Translations under genes and position numbers: made by a program
Assembly (NCBI GenBank): GCA_963746885.1
Contig: CAVVDM010000006.1
Span: 372,001 to 436,000, forward strand
Length of the DNA stretch: 64,000 nt
From: DATARH01 sp963746885
Lineage (GTDB): Bacteria; Pseudomonadota; Alphaproteobacteria; ATCC43930; CGMCC-115725
Reading direction: 5' to 3'
The notes under the pieces: model-generated
Databases searched by the model: none
What the model was told of the DNA's origin: nothing
The model's input: only the letters and a program-made list of their open reading frames with translations
Shown: positions 45,055 through 53,345 of the stretch, in pieces
Layout of the letters: each line of letters begins with the position of its first letter
How positions within the stretch are numbered: the first letter of the stretch is position 1

Positions 45055-46392
45055 ATGGAGCTTTACGTACCCCAGCAAAGGAGAATCCGCCGCCGAAGGC
45101 GACGGCGCGGTCTCGAGCCGCTGATCCCGGACCGGCGCGATCCGTGGGGCCAGGTAATTGCCGGTGCGGTCATCCTGTCCGGCGTCACCGTCGCGATCGC
45201 CGCGCCGGCCCAGCAGCCCGGACCCGGCGAGGCGCCGGGAGGCAGGCTGGCGGATCAGTCTTTTGGCAGCACCGGCAACCTCCGCGTCGGCTCGCTGATC
45301 CTGACCCCCTCGGTCGGCCCCGCGGGCAGCTTCGATTCGAACCTCTTCGCCGCACCCAACCACGAGCGCTCGGATTTCTTCGCGAGCTTTCTGCCGACCC
45401 TCGACGTCCAATCCGATTGGCCGCGCAACGCGTTCAGCCTGCGGGCGCAGGGCGATTTCCGCCAATACGCCACCTATGGCCGCGAGAACAACAACAACGC
45501 GAGCATCGCCGGCACCGGCCGGATCGACCTCGCGCCCAACGCCTACCTGCTCGCCGGCGGCGGCTACCAATTGCTGCACGAGGATCGCGGCGCGCTGGTG
45601 CCGGTCAACGGCATCCACCCGACGCAATACACCGTGACCTCGGGCAAGGCCGGCTTCGTGATCGAGCCGGCGCCGCTCGGCCTGCGGCTCGATGCGCGGG
45701 TCGATTCGTACGGCTACAACAACGTGGCCTTGTTTGGCGGCGAGATCGCCCAAGAAAGCGCGCGCGACCGGGTCGTCTATGCCCTGGAGCCGCGGGTCAG
45801 CTACCGCATCGAGCCGCAATACGACGCCTACGTGCGCGCCGTGGTGAACCGCCGCCAATACAACAGCACACGCGAGCCCGACGGGCTCGACCGCAGCTCA
45901 TCCGGCTACGCGGCCGATCTTGGCACCGCCTTCTCGATGCCGGGATTTGCCTCAGGCGAGCTTTACCTCGGCTATATCGCACAGAATTACGATGCTGCGT
46001 CGGCCAAGCCAATCGACGCGATCGATTTCGGCGCCAATATGGAATGGCATCCGAGCGAGGCCACCTCATTCCGCCTCAACATCGCCCGCAGCGTCGAGGA
46101 ATCGGCGCTGCTGGGATCGCAAGGCTACCTGCAGACCGCAATCCGTCTCGGCGTCGAGCACGAGCTGGTCCCGCGGCTGGCTCTGCACGGCTCGCTCGGC
46201 TTCATCAATGCCGATTTTGCCGGCGCCGCCGGCAGCAGCAAGCTTTACGAGGCGAAACTCGGCGCGCGCTACCTCGTTGCCGCAAACCTGACGGCCGGGA
46301 TCGAATATGATTTCGACTACCGCGCATCGAACGCGGCATTGCCGAGCTACACGCGGCAAATTGTCGAGTTGCGCCTGCGCGGCGCGTTGTGA
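45055..46392 (+). CDS. Outer-membrane beta-barrel protein (BBP2-like)
   Basis: 445-residue protein with a long, very basic N-terminus (nine Arg among residues 9-18) before a hydrophobic signal core at about 33-50, then a mature chain of alternating polar/hydrophobic strands: GSLILTPSVGPAGSFDSNLFAA, AYLLAGGGYQLLHEDRG, GYNNVALFGGEIAQ, GELYLGYIAQNYDA, RLNIARSVEESALLG and a C-terminus ELRLRGAL. The pattern matches the outer-membrane beta-barrel (BBP2_2) family associated with surface polysaccharide export. It is monocistronic, with a 255-base spacer upstream containing no other gene I can support. Confidence 0.83.
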   Translation: MELYVPQQRRIRRRRRRRGLEPLIPDRRDPWGQVIAGAVILSGVTVAIAAPAQQPGPGEAPGGRLADQSFGSTGNLRVGSLILTPSVGPAGSFDSNLFAAPNHERSDFFASFLPTLDVQSDWPRNAFSLRAQGDFRQYATYGRENNNNASIAGTGRIDLAPNAYLLAGGGYQLLHEDRGALVPVNGIHPTQYTVTSGKAGFVIEPAPLGLRLDARVDSYGYNNVALFGGEIAQESARDRVVYALEPRVSYRIEPQYDAYVRAVVNRRQYNSTREPDGLDRSSSGYAADLGTAFSMPGFASGELYLGYIAQNYDAASAKPIDAIDFGANMEWHPSEATSFRLNIARSVEESALLGSQGYLQTAIRLGVEHELVPRLALHGSLGFINADFAGAAGSSKLYEAKLGARYLVAANLTAGIEYDFDYRASNAALPSYTRQIVELRLRGAL

Positions 46393-46397
46393 GGCGC

Positions 46398-47234
46398 CTA
46401 CGGCCGAACGACCGGCCCGCGCTGGTCGGGGATCGTCACCGCCGCACCTGCCGCAACCCGTGACCATCGCGTGATCGGCCGGGGCAGCGCGACGCCATCG
46501 ACCCGGATCTCGTCGACCTGCTCGTTGAAGAACGCAAGATGGCCCTTGATCTTCGGGCATTCGGCGATCGGCTCGGGATAGCTCCACACGATATCGGGAA
46601 ACACCGCCTCGCCGATCCGGGCCGACCAGTAGCGGGCGCGGCCTTTGTAGGGGCAGGCGGTAACCTTGTCGCTCGGGATCAACAGGTCCATCCGCACATC
46701 CTCGGGCGGGATGTAATAGCGGGTCGGCAGCCGTGTCTCGAACAGGAAGCGGGCCTGGCGCGTATCGGCCACCGTCACGCCGCCGAGGACGACCTCCACA
46801 CGGCGCGACGAGGCGACAACGTCGACCCGTTTGTACGGGTCGCGCGGGTGGACAAAGATCTCCTCGTCCTCCTCGTACCAGTGGTCGACCCGGTCCCAGT
46901 AGAACGCGACGAAATCCCGGATCGCCGCCACCTCGTCAAACGCCTCGGGGTAGCCCCACACCGCGTTTTCCGAGGCCCGGCCGCCGGCCCGGATCGTCCA
47001 GTAGGCGGCGGTGCCCTTGTACGGGCAGAAGCTGCGATGGTCGCTCGGCACCAGCAGATCCATCCGCACGTCGCCGCGCGGGAAGTAATAGACCGGCAGA
47101 TGCCGCGTCTCGAACAGCAGGTGCGCGTTGGTCGTGTCGGCAACCGTCGCGCCATTGAACATGACGCGCACCCGCCGCGGCGAGGGCTCGAACAGGATCT
47201 TGTAATCGGGTTCGGTCTCGGGGCTGGGGGTCAT
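46398..47234 (-). CDS. Tandem DUF427 domain protein
   Basis: 278 residues containing two copies of DUF427, at about 15-115 (VRVMFNGATVADTTNAHLLFE, YYFPRGDVRMDLLVPSDHRS, CPYKGTAAYW) and about 140-235 (VEVVLGGVTVADTRQARFLFE, YYIPPEDVRMDLLIPSDKVT, CPYKGRARYW). The repeats are clearly homologous and indicate internal duplication. The family's role is unknown; a beta-sandwich fold with conserved CPYKG has been proposed to bind a ligand. It converges on the beta-barrel gene five bases away and ends three bases before the VOC gene stop region. Confidence 0.93.
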   Translation of the reverse strand: MTPSPETEPDYKILFEPSPRRVRVMFNGATVADTTNAHLLFETRHLPVYYFPRGDVRMDLLVPSDHRSFCPYKGTAAYWTIRAGGRASENAVWGYPEAFDEVAAIRDFVAFYWDRVDHWYEEDEEIFVHPRDPYKRVDVVASSRRVEVVLGGVTVADTRQARFLFETRLPTRYYIPPEDVRMDLLIPSDKVTACPYKGRARYWSARIGEAVFPDIVWSYPEPIAECPKIKGHLAFFNEQVDEIRVDGVALPRPITRWSRVAAGAAVTIPDQRGPVVRP

Positions 47235-47237
47235 GCC

Positions 47238-47795
47238 TCAATCGGCGGCGGGAGCCGGCTGGCGGGCCAGGCGATCGACTTTGGCCATCGCGGCGGGGCC
47301 GGGCCAATCCTCGGTCAGCCACGCGGGGAGCGGGTCGTCACGGCCGCTCAAGGCCAGCCTCTCGTCCTCGTCGCCGCGGCCGTGCGGGAACAGGGAGAGC
47401 GCGTTCGGCATCTCGTAATAGATTTCGAGGCCGTTGCCGTCGGGGTCGGTGAAATAAAAGCTGCGTTGGCAGATATGGTCGACCGCGCGTTGAATCTCGA
47501 CGCCGTTTGCCAAGAGATGGGCGTAGGCGTCGCGCAAGGCGGCGTAGCTGGCGACCTTGAAGGCGACATGCACGAGCCCGAGCTGGCCGCGCGGCGGCGA
47601 CGCGGCGTCCTGCGGCGCCGGGTGTTGCACGATGTCGATCGTGTGAAAGCCGTCGCCCAATGTCATAAAAACGCCGCCGTGCTCGGGGTCCTGCTCAGCA
47701 ATGTGGAAGCCGAGCACGTCGCGGTAGAAGCGCTTCGAGGCCTCCTCGTCGGCAACCCTGAGGAGGACGTGTCCGATACCCGCCAATTTGATCAT
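47238..47795 (-). CDS. VOC family protein (185 aa)
   Basis: VOC-superfamily protein with an extended C-terminus. It contains LAGIGHVLLRVADEEASKRFYRDVLGFHI, GVFMTLGDGFHTIDIVQHP, LVHVAFKVASYAALRDAY and RSFYFTDPDGNGLEIYYEMP, in which the terminal Glu and the paired His fit an iron or manganese dioxygenase-type ligand set. The last 45 residues (GRGDEDERLALSGRDDPLPAW) are an unusual charged extension. The downstream DUF427 gene begins almost immediately, three bases after its stop, so the two are co-transcribed. Confidence 0.88.
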   Translation of the reverse strand: MIKLAGIGHVLLRVADEEASKRFYRDVLGFHIAEQDPEHGGVFMTLGDGFHTIDIVQHPAPQDAASPPRGQLGLVHVAFKVASYAALRDAYAHLLANGVEIQRAVDHICQRSFYFTDPDGNGLEIYYEMPNALSLFPHGRGDEDERLALSGRDDPLPAWLTEDWPGPAAMAKVDRLARQPAPAAD

Positions 47796-47871
47796 CGCAA
47801 CGCTCCCGCTCCGGCACAGTTCGAAGCGCCATGTTAGCGCGGCGATGCCGCTGTTGGTATAACCTTGGCCG

Positions 47872-48228
47872 ATGACCTACGAGACTTTTCGCGTCGAAGT
47901 GACCCGCGACGAGACGCATGCCGACGGCGCGGTCACGATCGAGATCACCGCCTATATCGACCGGGTGCCGGAGACCGACGCGCCGACCCGCGGGCGGCTG
48001 ACCCGAGCGTCGCGCGGCGTGTGGAACAGCCGGCTGCAATTAACCGGCGATTTCGCGACGCTGGGCGAGGCACTGGCCGCGATCGGCGCTGCCTATCCCG
48101 ATGCCGAGCATATCCGGTGCTATGAATACACGGTCGACGACGAATTCGCCCGCGAGGTGGCGCCGCTCGTACGATCCCCGGACGGCAAGTGGCATCCGGA
48201 CACGCAATCCCGTTGTAGGATGGGTTGA
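47872..48228 (+). CDS. Hypothetical protein ending inside an inverted repeat
   Basis: 118-residue protein of unknown function: YETFRVEVTRDETHADGAVTIEITAYIDRV, a GVWNSRLQLTGDFATLGEALAAIG core and a terminal segment DGKWHPDTQSRC. The last three codons and the stop TGA (48226-48228) lie within the left arm of the 48215-48298 repeat, so the present C-terminus may have been set by insertion of that element. No domain is recognised. It is followed by a VOC gene on the same strand. Confidence 0.6.
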   Translation: MTYETFRVEVTRDETHADGAVTIEITAYIDRVPETDAPTRGRLTRASRGVWNSRLQLTGDFATLGEALAAIGAAYPDAEHIRCYEYTVDDEFAREVAPLVRSPDGKWHPDTQSRCRMG

Positions 48229-48298
48229 GCGAAGCGAAACCCATATTCCACGCCAAGCGGCGGCGGCGATGGGTTTCGCTTCGCTCAACCCATCCTAC
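48215..48298. repeat. Perfect 30-bp inverted repeat (REP-like palindromic element)
   Basis: The left arm 48215-48244 and right arm 48269-48298 are exact reverse complements over 30 bases, separated by a 24-base loop. Each arm contains the motif GGGTTGAGCGAAGCGAAACCC, itself an imperfect hairpin. This type of GGGTTxxGCGAAGCGAAACCC element is widespread in proteobacterial intergenic DNA as a REP-like repeat. It sits between the stop of the 118-aa gene and the ribosome site of the VOC gene. No second copy is visible in the window. Confidence 0.9.
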
Positions 48299-48310
48299 GG
48301 GAGGAAGCAG

Positions 48311-48694
48311 ATGGCCATTTTCACGCACGTCACAGTCGGCACCAACGATCTTGCCAAGGCCCGCGCGTTCTATGACGCCGTGCTGGCGCCGCTTGGCTAC
48401 AAGCGCCTCAAGGATCTCGGCGACCGCGGCTCGTGCTGGGGGCAGTCGGTCGAGGAATTCATGGTGCTGACCCCGGCCGACGGCAAGCCGGCCTGCTCGG
48501 CCAATGGCGGCACGGTCAGCTTCGTCGCGCCGAGCCGAGCGGCGGTCGCGGCGTTTCATCAGGCCGCGCTTGCGGCGGGTGGCAAGGACGAGGGCGCGGT
48601 CGGACCGCGCGGCTTCTGGCCCAACGCCTATGCCGGCTATTGCCGCGACCTTGACGGCAACAAGCTCGCCGCCTATTGCCGCGAGCCGGAATAA
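48311..48694 (+). CDS. VOC family protein (127 aa)
   Basis: Single-domain VOC protein: FTHVTVGTNDLAKARAFYDAVLAPLGYKRL, SCWGQSVEEFMVLTPADGKP, GTVSFVAPSRAAVAAFHQAAL and YAGYCRDLDGNKLAAYCREPE. The N-terminal His and terminal Tyr/Glu resemble a metal-binding VOC of the glyoxalase/dioxygenase group, but the exact ligand set is incomplete. The ribosome site GGGAGGAAG immediately precedes ATG 48311 and directly abuts the right arm of the inverted repeat, so the repeat may influence its expression. Confidence 0.88.
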   Translation: MAIFTHVTVGTNDLAKARAFYDAVLAPLGYKRLKDLGDRGSCWGQSVEEFMVLTPADGKPACSANGGTVSFVAPSRAAVAAFHQAALAAGGKDEGAVGPRGFWPNAYAGYCRDLDGNKLAAYCREPE

Positions 48695-48712
48695 GGCCGC
48701 CGGCCCCGCCGC

Positions 48713-49906
48713 TCAGGCCGACGTTTTTGCCGGTTCGAGCGCCGCGGGGTCGTGGTCGTAAAGCCAGCGCAAGGCGTCGGGCGAGCGGTCGCCGGATTTC
48801 GCCCACTCGGCGTCGCGTGCCTGCTGCGCCGGGCCGTCCGGCATGTGAAAGCGGGTCTTGTTGGCGCGCGACATCTGCTGCAACCGGGTGACGCGCGGCA
48901 GGCGCAGCGTTTCGTAGCGGCGCAGCGCCGCGGCCGGGTCACCGTCGCCGGCAGCCTTGAGACAGGCGGCCAGCGCAGCGCCGTCCTCGATTGCCTGCGC
49001 CGCGCCCTGGCCCATGAACGGGTACATCGGGTGGCAGGAATCGCCGAGCAGCGTCGTGCGGCCGACCGACCATCGCGGCAGCGGGTCGCGGTCGAACAGG
49101 GCCCAGATGAAGCAGGTGTCGGCCGCTTCGATGATCCGGCGGACCTGCGGATGCCAGCCTTCGAACGCGGCCAGCGCGCGGGCGATCGTCGCGCGGTCGG
49201 TCCAGTCCTCGCGGTTCCAGGTGTCGTGCTCGGTCCAGCCGACGAAATTCAACAGCCGGCCGCGCGACACGAAGTAGTGCACGAAATGGCCGCCGGGGCC
49301 GAGCCACGACTGACTGCCGAGTTCGAGGCCGAGATCGGCGATGCGCGCGACCGGCACCAGCCCGCGATAGGCGACGCAGCCGGCGAATTCCGGCGCCGCC
49401 TCGCCGAACAGCGTGGCGCGCACGCTCGAATGGATGCCGTCGGCGCCGACCAGCACATCGACCGTGATGCGCGCACCGTTGTCGAACCACGCCGCGACGC
49501 CGTCGCCCGCCTCGGCGAAGCCGACGAGGCGATGGCCGAGGTGAACGCGGTGCGGCGGAAACCCGGCCGCGATCACCGCCAGCAAATCGGCGCGATGGAT
49601 CGTCATGTGCGGCGCGCCGTACAACTCCTCGCAGCGCGGGTTGAGCGGCGCCTTTTGCAGGGTGCTGCCGTCCTGCCAGCGGCGCTGGTGGGTGCCGATC
49701 GGGCGGATGCCTTCGCGGTCGAGCCCCGGGCCGAGGCCGAGGCGCTGCAGCACACGCACCGCGTTGGGGCCCATATTGATGCCGCCGCCGATTTCGGTGA
49801 GTTCAGGCGCCTGCTCGTAGACATCGACGTCGAACCCGGCCTGTCGCAGCGACAACGCCGCGGTGAGCCCGCCGATGCCGCCGCCGATCACCGCGATGCG
49901 GAGCAT
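48713..49906 (-). CDS. FAD-dependent aromatic monooxygenase (salicylate/3-hydroxybenzoate hydroxylase type)
   Basis: Class A flavoprotein monooxygenase of 397 residues. It has the FAD-binding RIAVIGGGIGGLTAALSLRQAG at residues 3-24, the NADPH-related GADGIHSSVRATLFGE, and the second flavin-binding segment TTLLGDSCHPMYPFMGQGAAQ. The combination is typical of salicylate 1-hydroxylase or 3-hydroxybenzoate 6-hydroxylase. ATG 49906 was chosen at the dinucleotide fold. It follows a DUF1326 gene by 14 bases and is probably co-transcribed with it. Confidence 0.9.
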   Translation of the reverse strand: MLRIAVIGGGIGGLTAALSLRQAGFDVDVYEQAPELTEIGGGINMGPNAVRVLQRLGLGPGLDREGIRPIGTHQRRWQDGSTLQKAPLNPRCEELYGAPHMTIHRADLLAVIAAGFPPHRVHLGHRLVGFAEAGDGVAAWFDNGARITVDVLVGADGIHSSVRATLFGEAAPEFAGCVAYRGLVPVARIADLGLELGSQSWLGPGGHFVHYFVSRGRLLNFVGWTEHDTWNREDWTDRATIARALAAFEGWHPQVRRIIEAADTCFIWALFDRDPLPRWSVGRTTLLGDSCHPMYPFMGQGAAQAIEDGAALAACLKAAGDGDPAAALRRYETLRLPRVTRLQQMSRANKTRFHMPDGPAQQARDAEWAKSGDRSPDALRWLYDHDPAALEPAKTSA

Positions 49907-49920
49907 CCCGGCGACGCCGC

Positions 49921-50544
49921 TCAGGCCGACCAGGCGAATGGCGCGAAATGTCCGTTGTTGCCCTTGCCCGCCAAATCCATGTCGAGCCCGAAGGCGTGCA
50001 CATGGGTCTCCTTCGAGCGCGCCAGGGCGAGGCGGCGATTGGCCGGATGCCCGGTGTTGTCGATGTAGTACGGGTCGCCGCTGCGGTTGCGCGAGGCGAC
50101 GCCCTCGATCTCGAAGGCGACGAGGTCGGGGATCGCGGCGCGCCGCGTCAGCCCGGCCATCGTGAACTCGATCGGCTTGAATTCGACGCCGCGGAAATCG
50201 CCGACCAGGTTCTTGCGGATTACCCCCGGCGTGCCGCCGGCCTCGCCGCCGGCGATCGCGGCCAATGCCTGGCGCTGCGCCGGGTCGGCCGCTTCGTCGA
50301 CGATGGCGCCGAACACCCAGTTGCCGTCGGCCATGACCTTGCCGGAGCGGATGACGAAGGCAAATTTGAGGCCGTCGAGCCGGATGGCGCCGGACCGCCC
50401 CTCGTCGATGCGGAACACCATCAGCGCGGTGCAGTGGTCGTAGGTCCCCGGCCCCTGCGGGTTGGTGTAGATGCAGGGGCACAGATAATCGCAGTTGCAG
50501 CTTTCCATGTATTCGCCGCGCAGCGACCAGTTCTGTTCGGGCAT
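49921..50544 (-). CDS. DUF1326 family cysteine-motif protein (copy 1)
   Basis: 207-residue DUF1326 protein. The N-terminal ESCNCDYLCPCIYTNPQGPG contains a Cys-x-Cys-x3-Cys-Pro-Cys motif, expected to bind metal or form a redox pair, followed by CTALMVFRIDEG, LDGLKFAFVIRSGKVMADGNW and a C-terminal NNGHFAPFAWSA. It is paralogous to the second DUF1326 protein at 62171. Function is not established; the neighbour is a flavin monooxygenase. ATG 50544 starts the family region directly. Confidence 0.88.
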   Translation of the reverse strand: MPEQNWSLRGEYMESCNCDYLCPCIYTNPQGPGTYDHCTALMVFRIDEGRSGAIRLDGLKFAFVIRSGKVMADGNWVFGAIVDEAADPAQRQALAAIAGGEAGGTPGVIRKNLVGDFRGVEFKPIEFTMAGLTRRAAIPDLVAFEIEGVASRNRSGDPYYIDNTGHPANRRLALARSKETHVHAFGLDMDLAGKGNNGHFAPFAWSA

Positions 50545-50627
50545 GTCCGCCCCCCTCCCTAACGGCGCCGGCGGCCCCATCGGCCGGGCGTTGGCGCAAG
50601 GCTAGCGGGGCCGGCGCGCCGGCGCAA

Positions 50628-51776
50628 TCATCCGCCGCGCGTCAGCCCGAGCACGAAGCGCGCAGCGGCGGCCGCGCTGCGGGTCACCGCGGCGAGGTCG
50701 ATCGCGTCTGGCCAGCGGTCCTGCGGCAGGTGGAACAGCGGATTGGTCCCGACCAGGGTCAGATAGCGCCCGCCGGCATGGTGGATGTCGCGGGTCTCGC
50801 CGCTCGGCACCAGCGTTTTCGGCGCCGCATTGTACGGCTGGCCGGCCTGCGCCAGTTCGGCCGCGGCCAGCGTGCGCAGATCGTCCTGCGGCGATACCAG
50901 CGACAGCGTGCCACCGGCGGCGCCGATATTGGCGCCGTAATGGATCCAGGCCGCGCCGCCCTGTTGCGGCGGCCGGTCCCAGCCGGGCCTGCGGGCGACG
51001 AAATCGTCGAGTCCGAGATGGCCGAGTTCGTGGCCGCTGTTTGCGGTGAAGATCACCTCCCCGGCCGGCGGCACGGCGAGCAGCGCGCGCAGGCTTTCGA
51101 GCCAGCAGACGATGCCGCCGCCGCGCTCGGCGGTCGATTGCCACCACGAGCTGCGCGGCGTCATGACGACGAGCGGCGGGCCATCGCCTCTGCTGCCGGG
51201 CAGCGCGACGACGATGTTGCGGGCCTGCGCCGGGCTGCGACGGCTCGCCGACACCAGCCGCGCCGGGGCGTGCTGCGCCGCAGCGGCGCGCACGATGTCA
51301 CGCGCCTCGCTCGCGAGATGCAGCGCCGGCGCGCCATAGGGCTTGGCGAAGCTCTCGGCATTGAGCAGCCCCATGCCGGGATTGTCGCCGCTGCACACGA
51401 CGACGAGGCCGCGATGCAAGCCGGCGCGCCGCAGCCGCTCGAATTCGCCGCTATAAACGGCGCGCGGCGACAACTCGGCGACCGCGATCTCGCCGCCGAG
51501 GCGGCCCTCGACCCCGCCGATATCGGTCGCCGGCGCGTCGAACACCGGAACGGCCTCGATCCGCTGCCCGCCGATCTCGAGATAGGCCGCGACGGGGTCG
51601 AGCCGGTCGAGCGCGAAGTTTTCGATTTCTACCCTCGCGCCGAGCGCGGCGGCCTCCCGCGCCAGCCATTCCGCCCCGGCATCGTCGCCTGTGGTGCCGG
51701 TGCGGTGGATGTCCTGCGCATCCCACGCGGCGAGCCACCCCGCCGCGCGCGCTCCGCTATCGGACAAGTCTGCCAT
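50628..51776 (-). CDS. M28-family-like protein lacking canonical metal ligands
   Basis: 382-residue protein resembling zinc aminopeptidases of family M28, with the N-terminal HRTGTTGDDAGAEWLAREAA and the region LVVMTPRSSWWQSTAERGGGIVCWLESLRA. In canonical M28 enzymes the equivalent segments are an HxD motif, an xNDNAS-like segment and a GEE motif. Here they read TPRSSW, AERGGG and ANSGHELGH, so at least two metal ligands appear lost. It may be a non-catalytic or altered-specificity member. The start ATG 51776 overlaps the stop of the upstream small gene (TGATG). Confidence 0.72.
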   Translation of the reverse strand: MADLSDSGARAAGWLAAWDAQDIHRTGTTGDDAGAEWLAREAAALGARVEIENFALDRLDPVAAYLEIGGQRIEAVPVFDAPATDIGGVEGRLGGEIAVAELSPRAVYSGEFERLRRAGLHRGLVVVCSGDNPGMGLLNAESFAKPYGAPALHLASEARDIVRAAAAQHAPARLVSASRRSPAQARNIVVALPGSRGDGPPLVVMTPRSSWWQSTAERGGGIVCWLESLRALLAVPPAGEVIFTANSGHELGHLGLDDFVARRPGWDRPPQQGGAAWIHYGANIGAAGGTLSLVSPQDDLRTLAAAELAQAGQPYNAAPKTLVPSGETRDIHHAGGRYLTLVGTNPLFHLPQDRWPDAIDLAAVTRSAAAAARFVLGLTRGG

Positions 51777-52033
51777 CAATTCTGCCTCGGCTGGGCGGGT
51801 GGGACAATCATGCGCATCGTGCCACCAGGGCGCGGCGGCACCAGCGCCATCTTCGGATCGATGTTTGCGGGCGGCGCGATAATGTCATGGCCGGTCGGTT
51901 TCTTGTCGAGCAGCCGCCCGACCAGCGCCTCGACGTGCCGACACCAATCGTAGGGGCAGAGGCTTTCGGCCTGCGCGGCGCCGGCCGCGGCGGCGGCGGC
52001 GAGTACGAAGGCCGCAAGCGCGATTGCCCGCAT
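51776..52033 (-). CDS. Small exported hypothetical protein
   Basis: 85-residue protein with a signal peptide (MRAIALAAFVLAAAAAAGAAQA, cleavage after residue 22) followed by a short mature part with two cysteines (SLCPYDWCRHVEALVGRLLDK) and a Pro-rich tail ending VPPAQPRQN. A strong GGAGGAAGGA ribosome site precedes ATG 52033. It starts 14 bases after folC and its stop overlaps the M28-like start, so it belongs to that operon. No family is recognised. Confidence 0.65.
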   Translation of the reverse strand: MRAIALAAFVLAAAAAAGAAQAESLCPYDWCRHVEALVGRLLDKKPTGHDIIAPPANIDPKMALVPPRPGGTMRMIVPPAQPRQN

Positions 52034-52047
52034 TCCTTCCTCCGTTG

Positions 52048-53343
52048 TCACCCGTTGGCCGCGAGGACCACGCCGGCGAGGTGCAGCGAGCCGCAGATCA
52101 GCACCCGCGCCGGCCCTTGCCGGCCGATGATAGCGCGCAGCGCGGCTGCGACCGAACTCGCCTTCCTGCGCCGCGATGCCGACCGAGCGGCCGGCCGCGG
52201 CGATCGCCGCGGCCGGCAGCGGGTTTTCCTCGCCCGGTATCGTGACGGCATCGAGGCCCCGGGCATACGCCGCCAGCGGGCGCAGGAACCCCGCCGAATC
52301 CTTGGTGTTCAGCATGCCGACGACGAGGTCGAGCGGGCGATCCCGCCAGCCGTTGGCGGCGTCGGCGAGGACCGTGCCGGCCGCCGGGTTGTGGCCGCCG
52401 TCGAGCCACAATTCCCAGCCTGCCGGCAGCAGGTCGACCAGCGGGCCATGCCGCAGGCGCTGCAGCCGCGCCGGCCAGTCGATATGGCGCAAGCCGGCGG
52501 CGAGCGCGGCCGGCGGCAGCGCAAAGCCGGCAAGCTGCTCCAGGCAGGCGAGCGCGGCGCCGGCATTCTCGATCTGGTGCGCTCCCGGCAGCGACGGCAA
52601 TGGCAGGTCGAGATGCCAGCGCGCGCCGGCATAACGCATGACATCGCCGTCGCGGTCGCAGCGCCACTCGCTGCCGCCAGCGGCAGAGCGGCGCATCGAC
52701 CGCCGCGGCGCGCGCCGCGATGACGGCGGCGGCGTCCGGCGGTTGCGGCGCCGATCACGGCGCAAACGCCGGGCTTCAGGATGCCGGCCTTTTCGCCGGC
52801 GATCGCCGCGACTGTGTCGCCGAGGAAGGCCTGGTGGTCGAGCGAGACCGGGGTGATCGCGGTCATCGCCGGGCGCGGGATCACGTTGGTCGCGTCGAGC
52901 CTGCCGCCGAGCCCGGTCTCGAGCAGCACGATATCGGCCGGGACGCGCGCGAAGGCGAGGAAGGCCGCCGCCGTGGTGATCTCGAAATAGGTGATCGGCG
53001 CGCCCTCATTGGCCCGCTCGCACTCCTCCAGCACGTCGAGCAGCGCGTCCTCGTCGATCAGCCTTCCGGCCAGCCGGATCCGCTCGTGAAAGCGCACGAG
53101 ATGCGGCGAGGTGTAGACATGGGCGCGGTAGCCGGCGGCTTCGGCGCAGGCGCGCATCGTCGCGACGGTCGAACCCTTGCCGTTGGTGCCGGCGACATGG
53201 ACGACCGGCGCCAGATGGTCCTGCGGATTGCCGAGCGCCGCCAGCAACCGCTCGACCCGGCCGAGCGACAGGTCGATCTTCTTCGGATGCAGCTGCATCA
53301 GCCGCGCCAGCACCCGGTCGCTCGCGGCCTGAAGATCGGGCAT
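52048..53343 (-). CDS. folC: Folylpolyglutamate/dihydrofolate synthase; three frameshifts near 52735, 52675 and 52160
   Basis: Bifunctional enzyme adding glutamate to dihydropteroate and tetrahydrofolate. It starts at ATG 53343 just after accD with PDLQAASDRVLARLMQLHPKK, then the P-loop VVHVAGTNGKGSTVATMRA and ITYFEITTAAAFLAFARVP, the SLDHQAFLGDTVAAIAGEKA segment, and, through three frame changes (all single insertions by my reading), HQIENAGAALACLEQLAGFA, LWLDGGHNPAAGTVLADAA and a C-terminal VLICGSLHLAGVVLAANG. Near 430 residues in total. Ranges of the shifts are approximate. Confidence 0.87.
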
Positions 53344-53345
53344 CG

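Noticed and set aside
48713..50599. Frame joining DUF1326 with the FAD monooxygenase into one 628-residue protein
   Set aside because: DUF1326 is encoded in a different frame with its own start; the joined part is its shadow. The monooxygenase begins at its dinucleotide fold at 49906.
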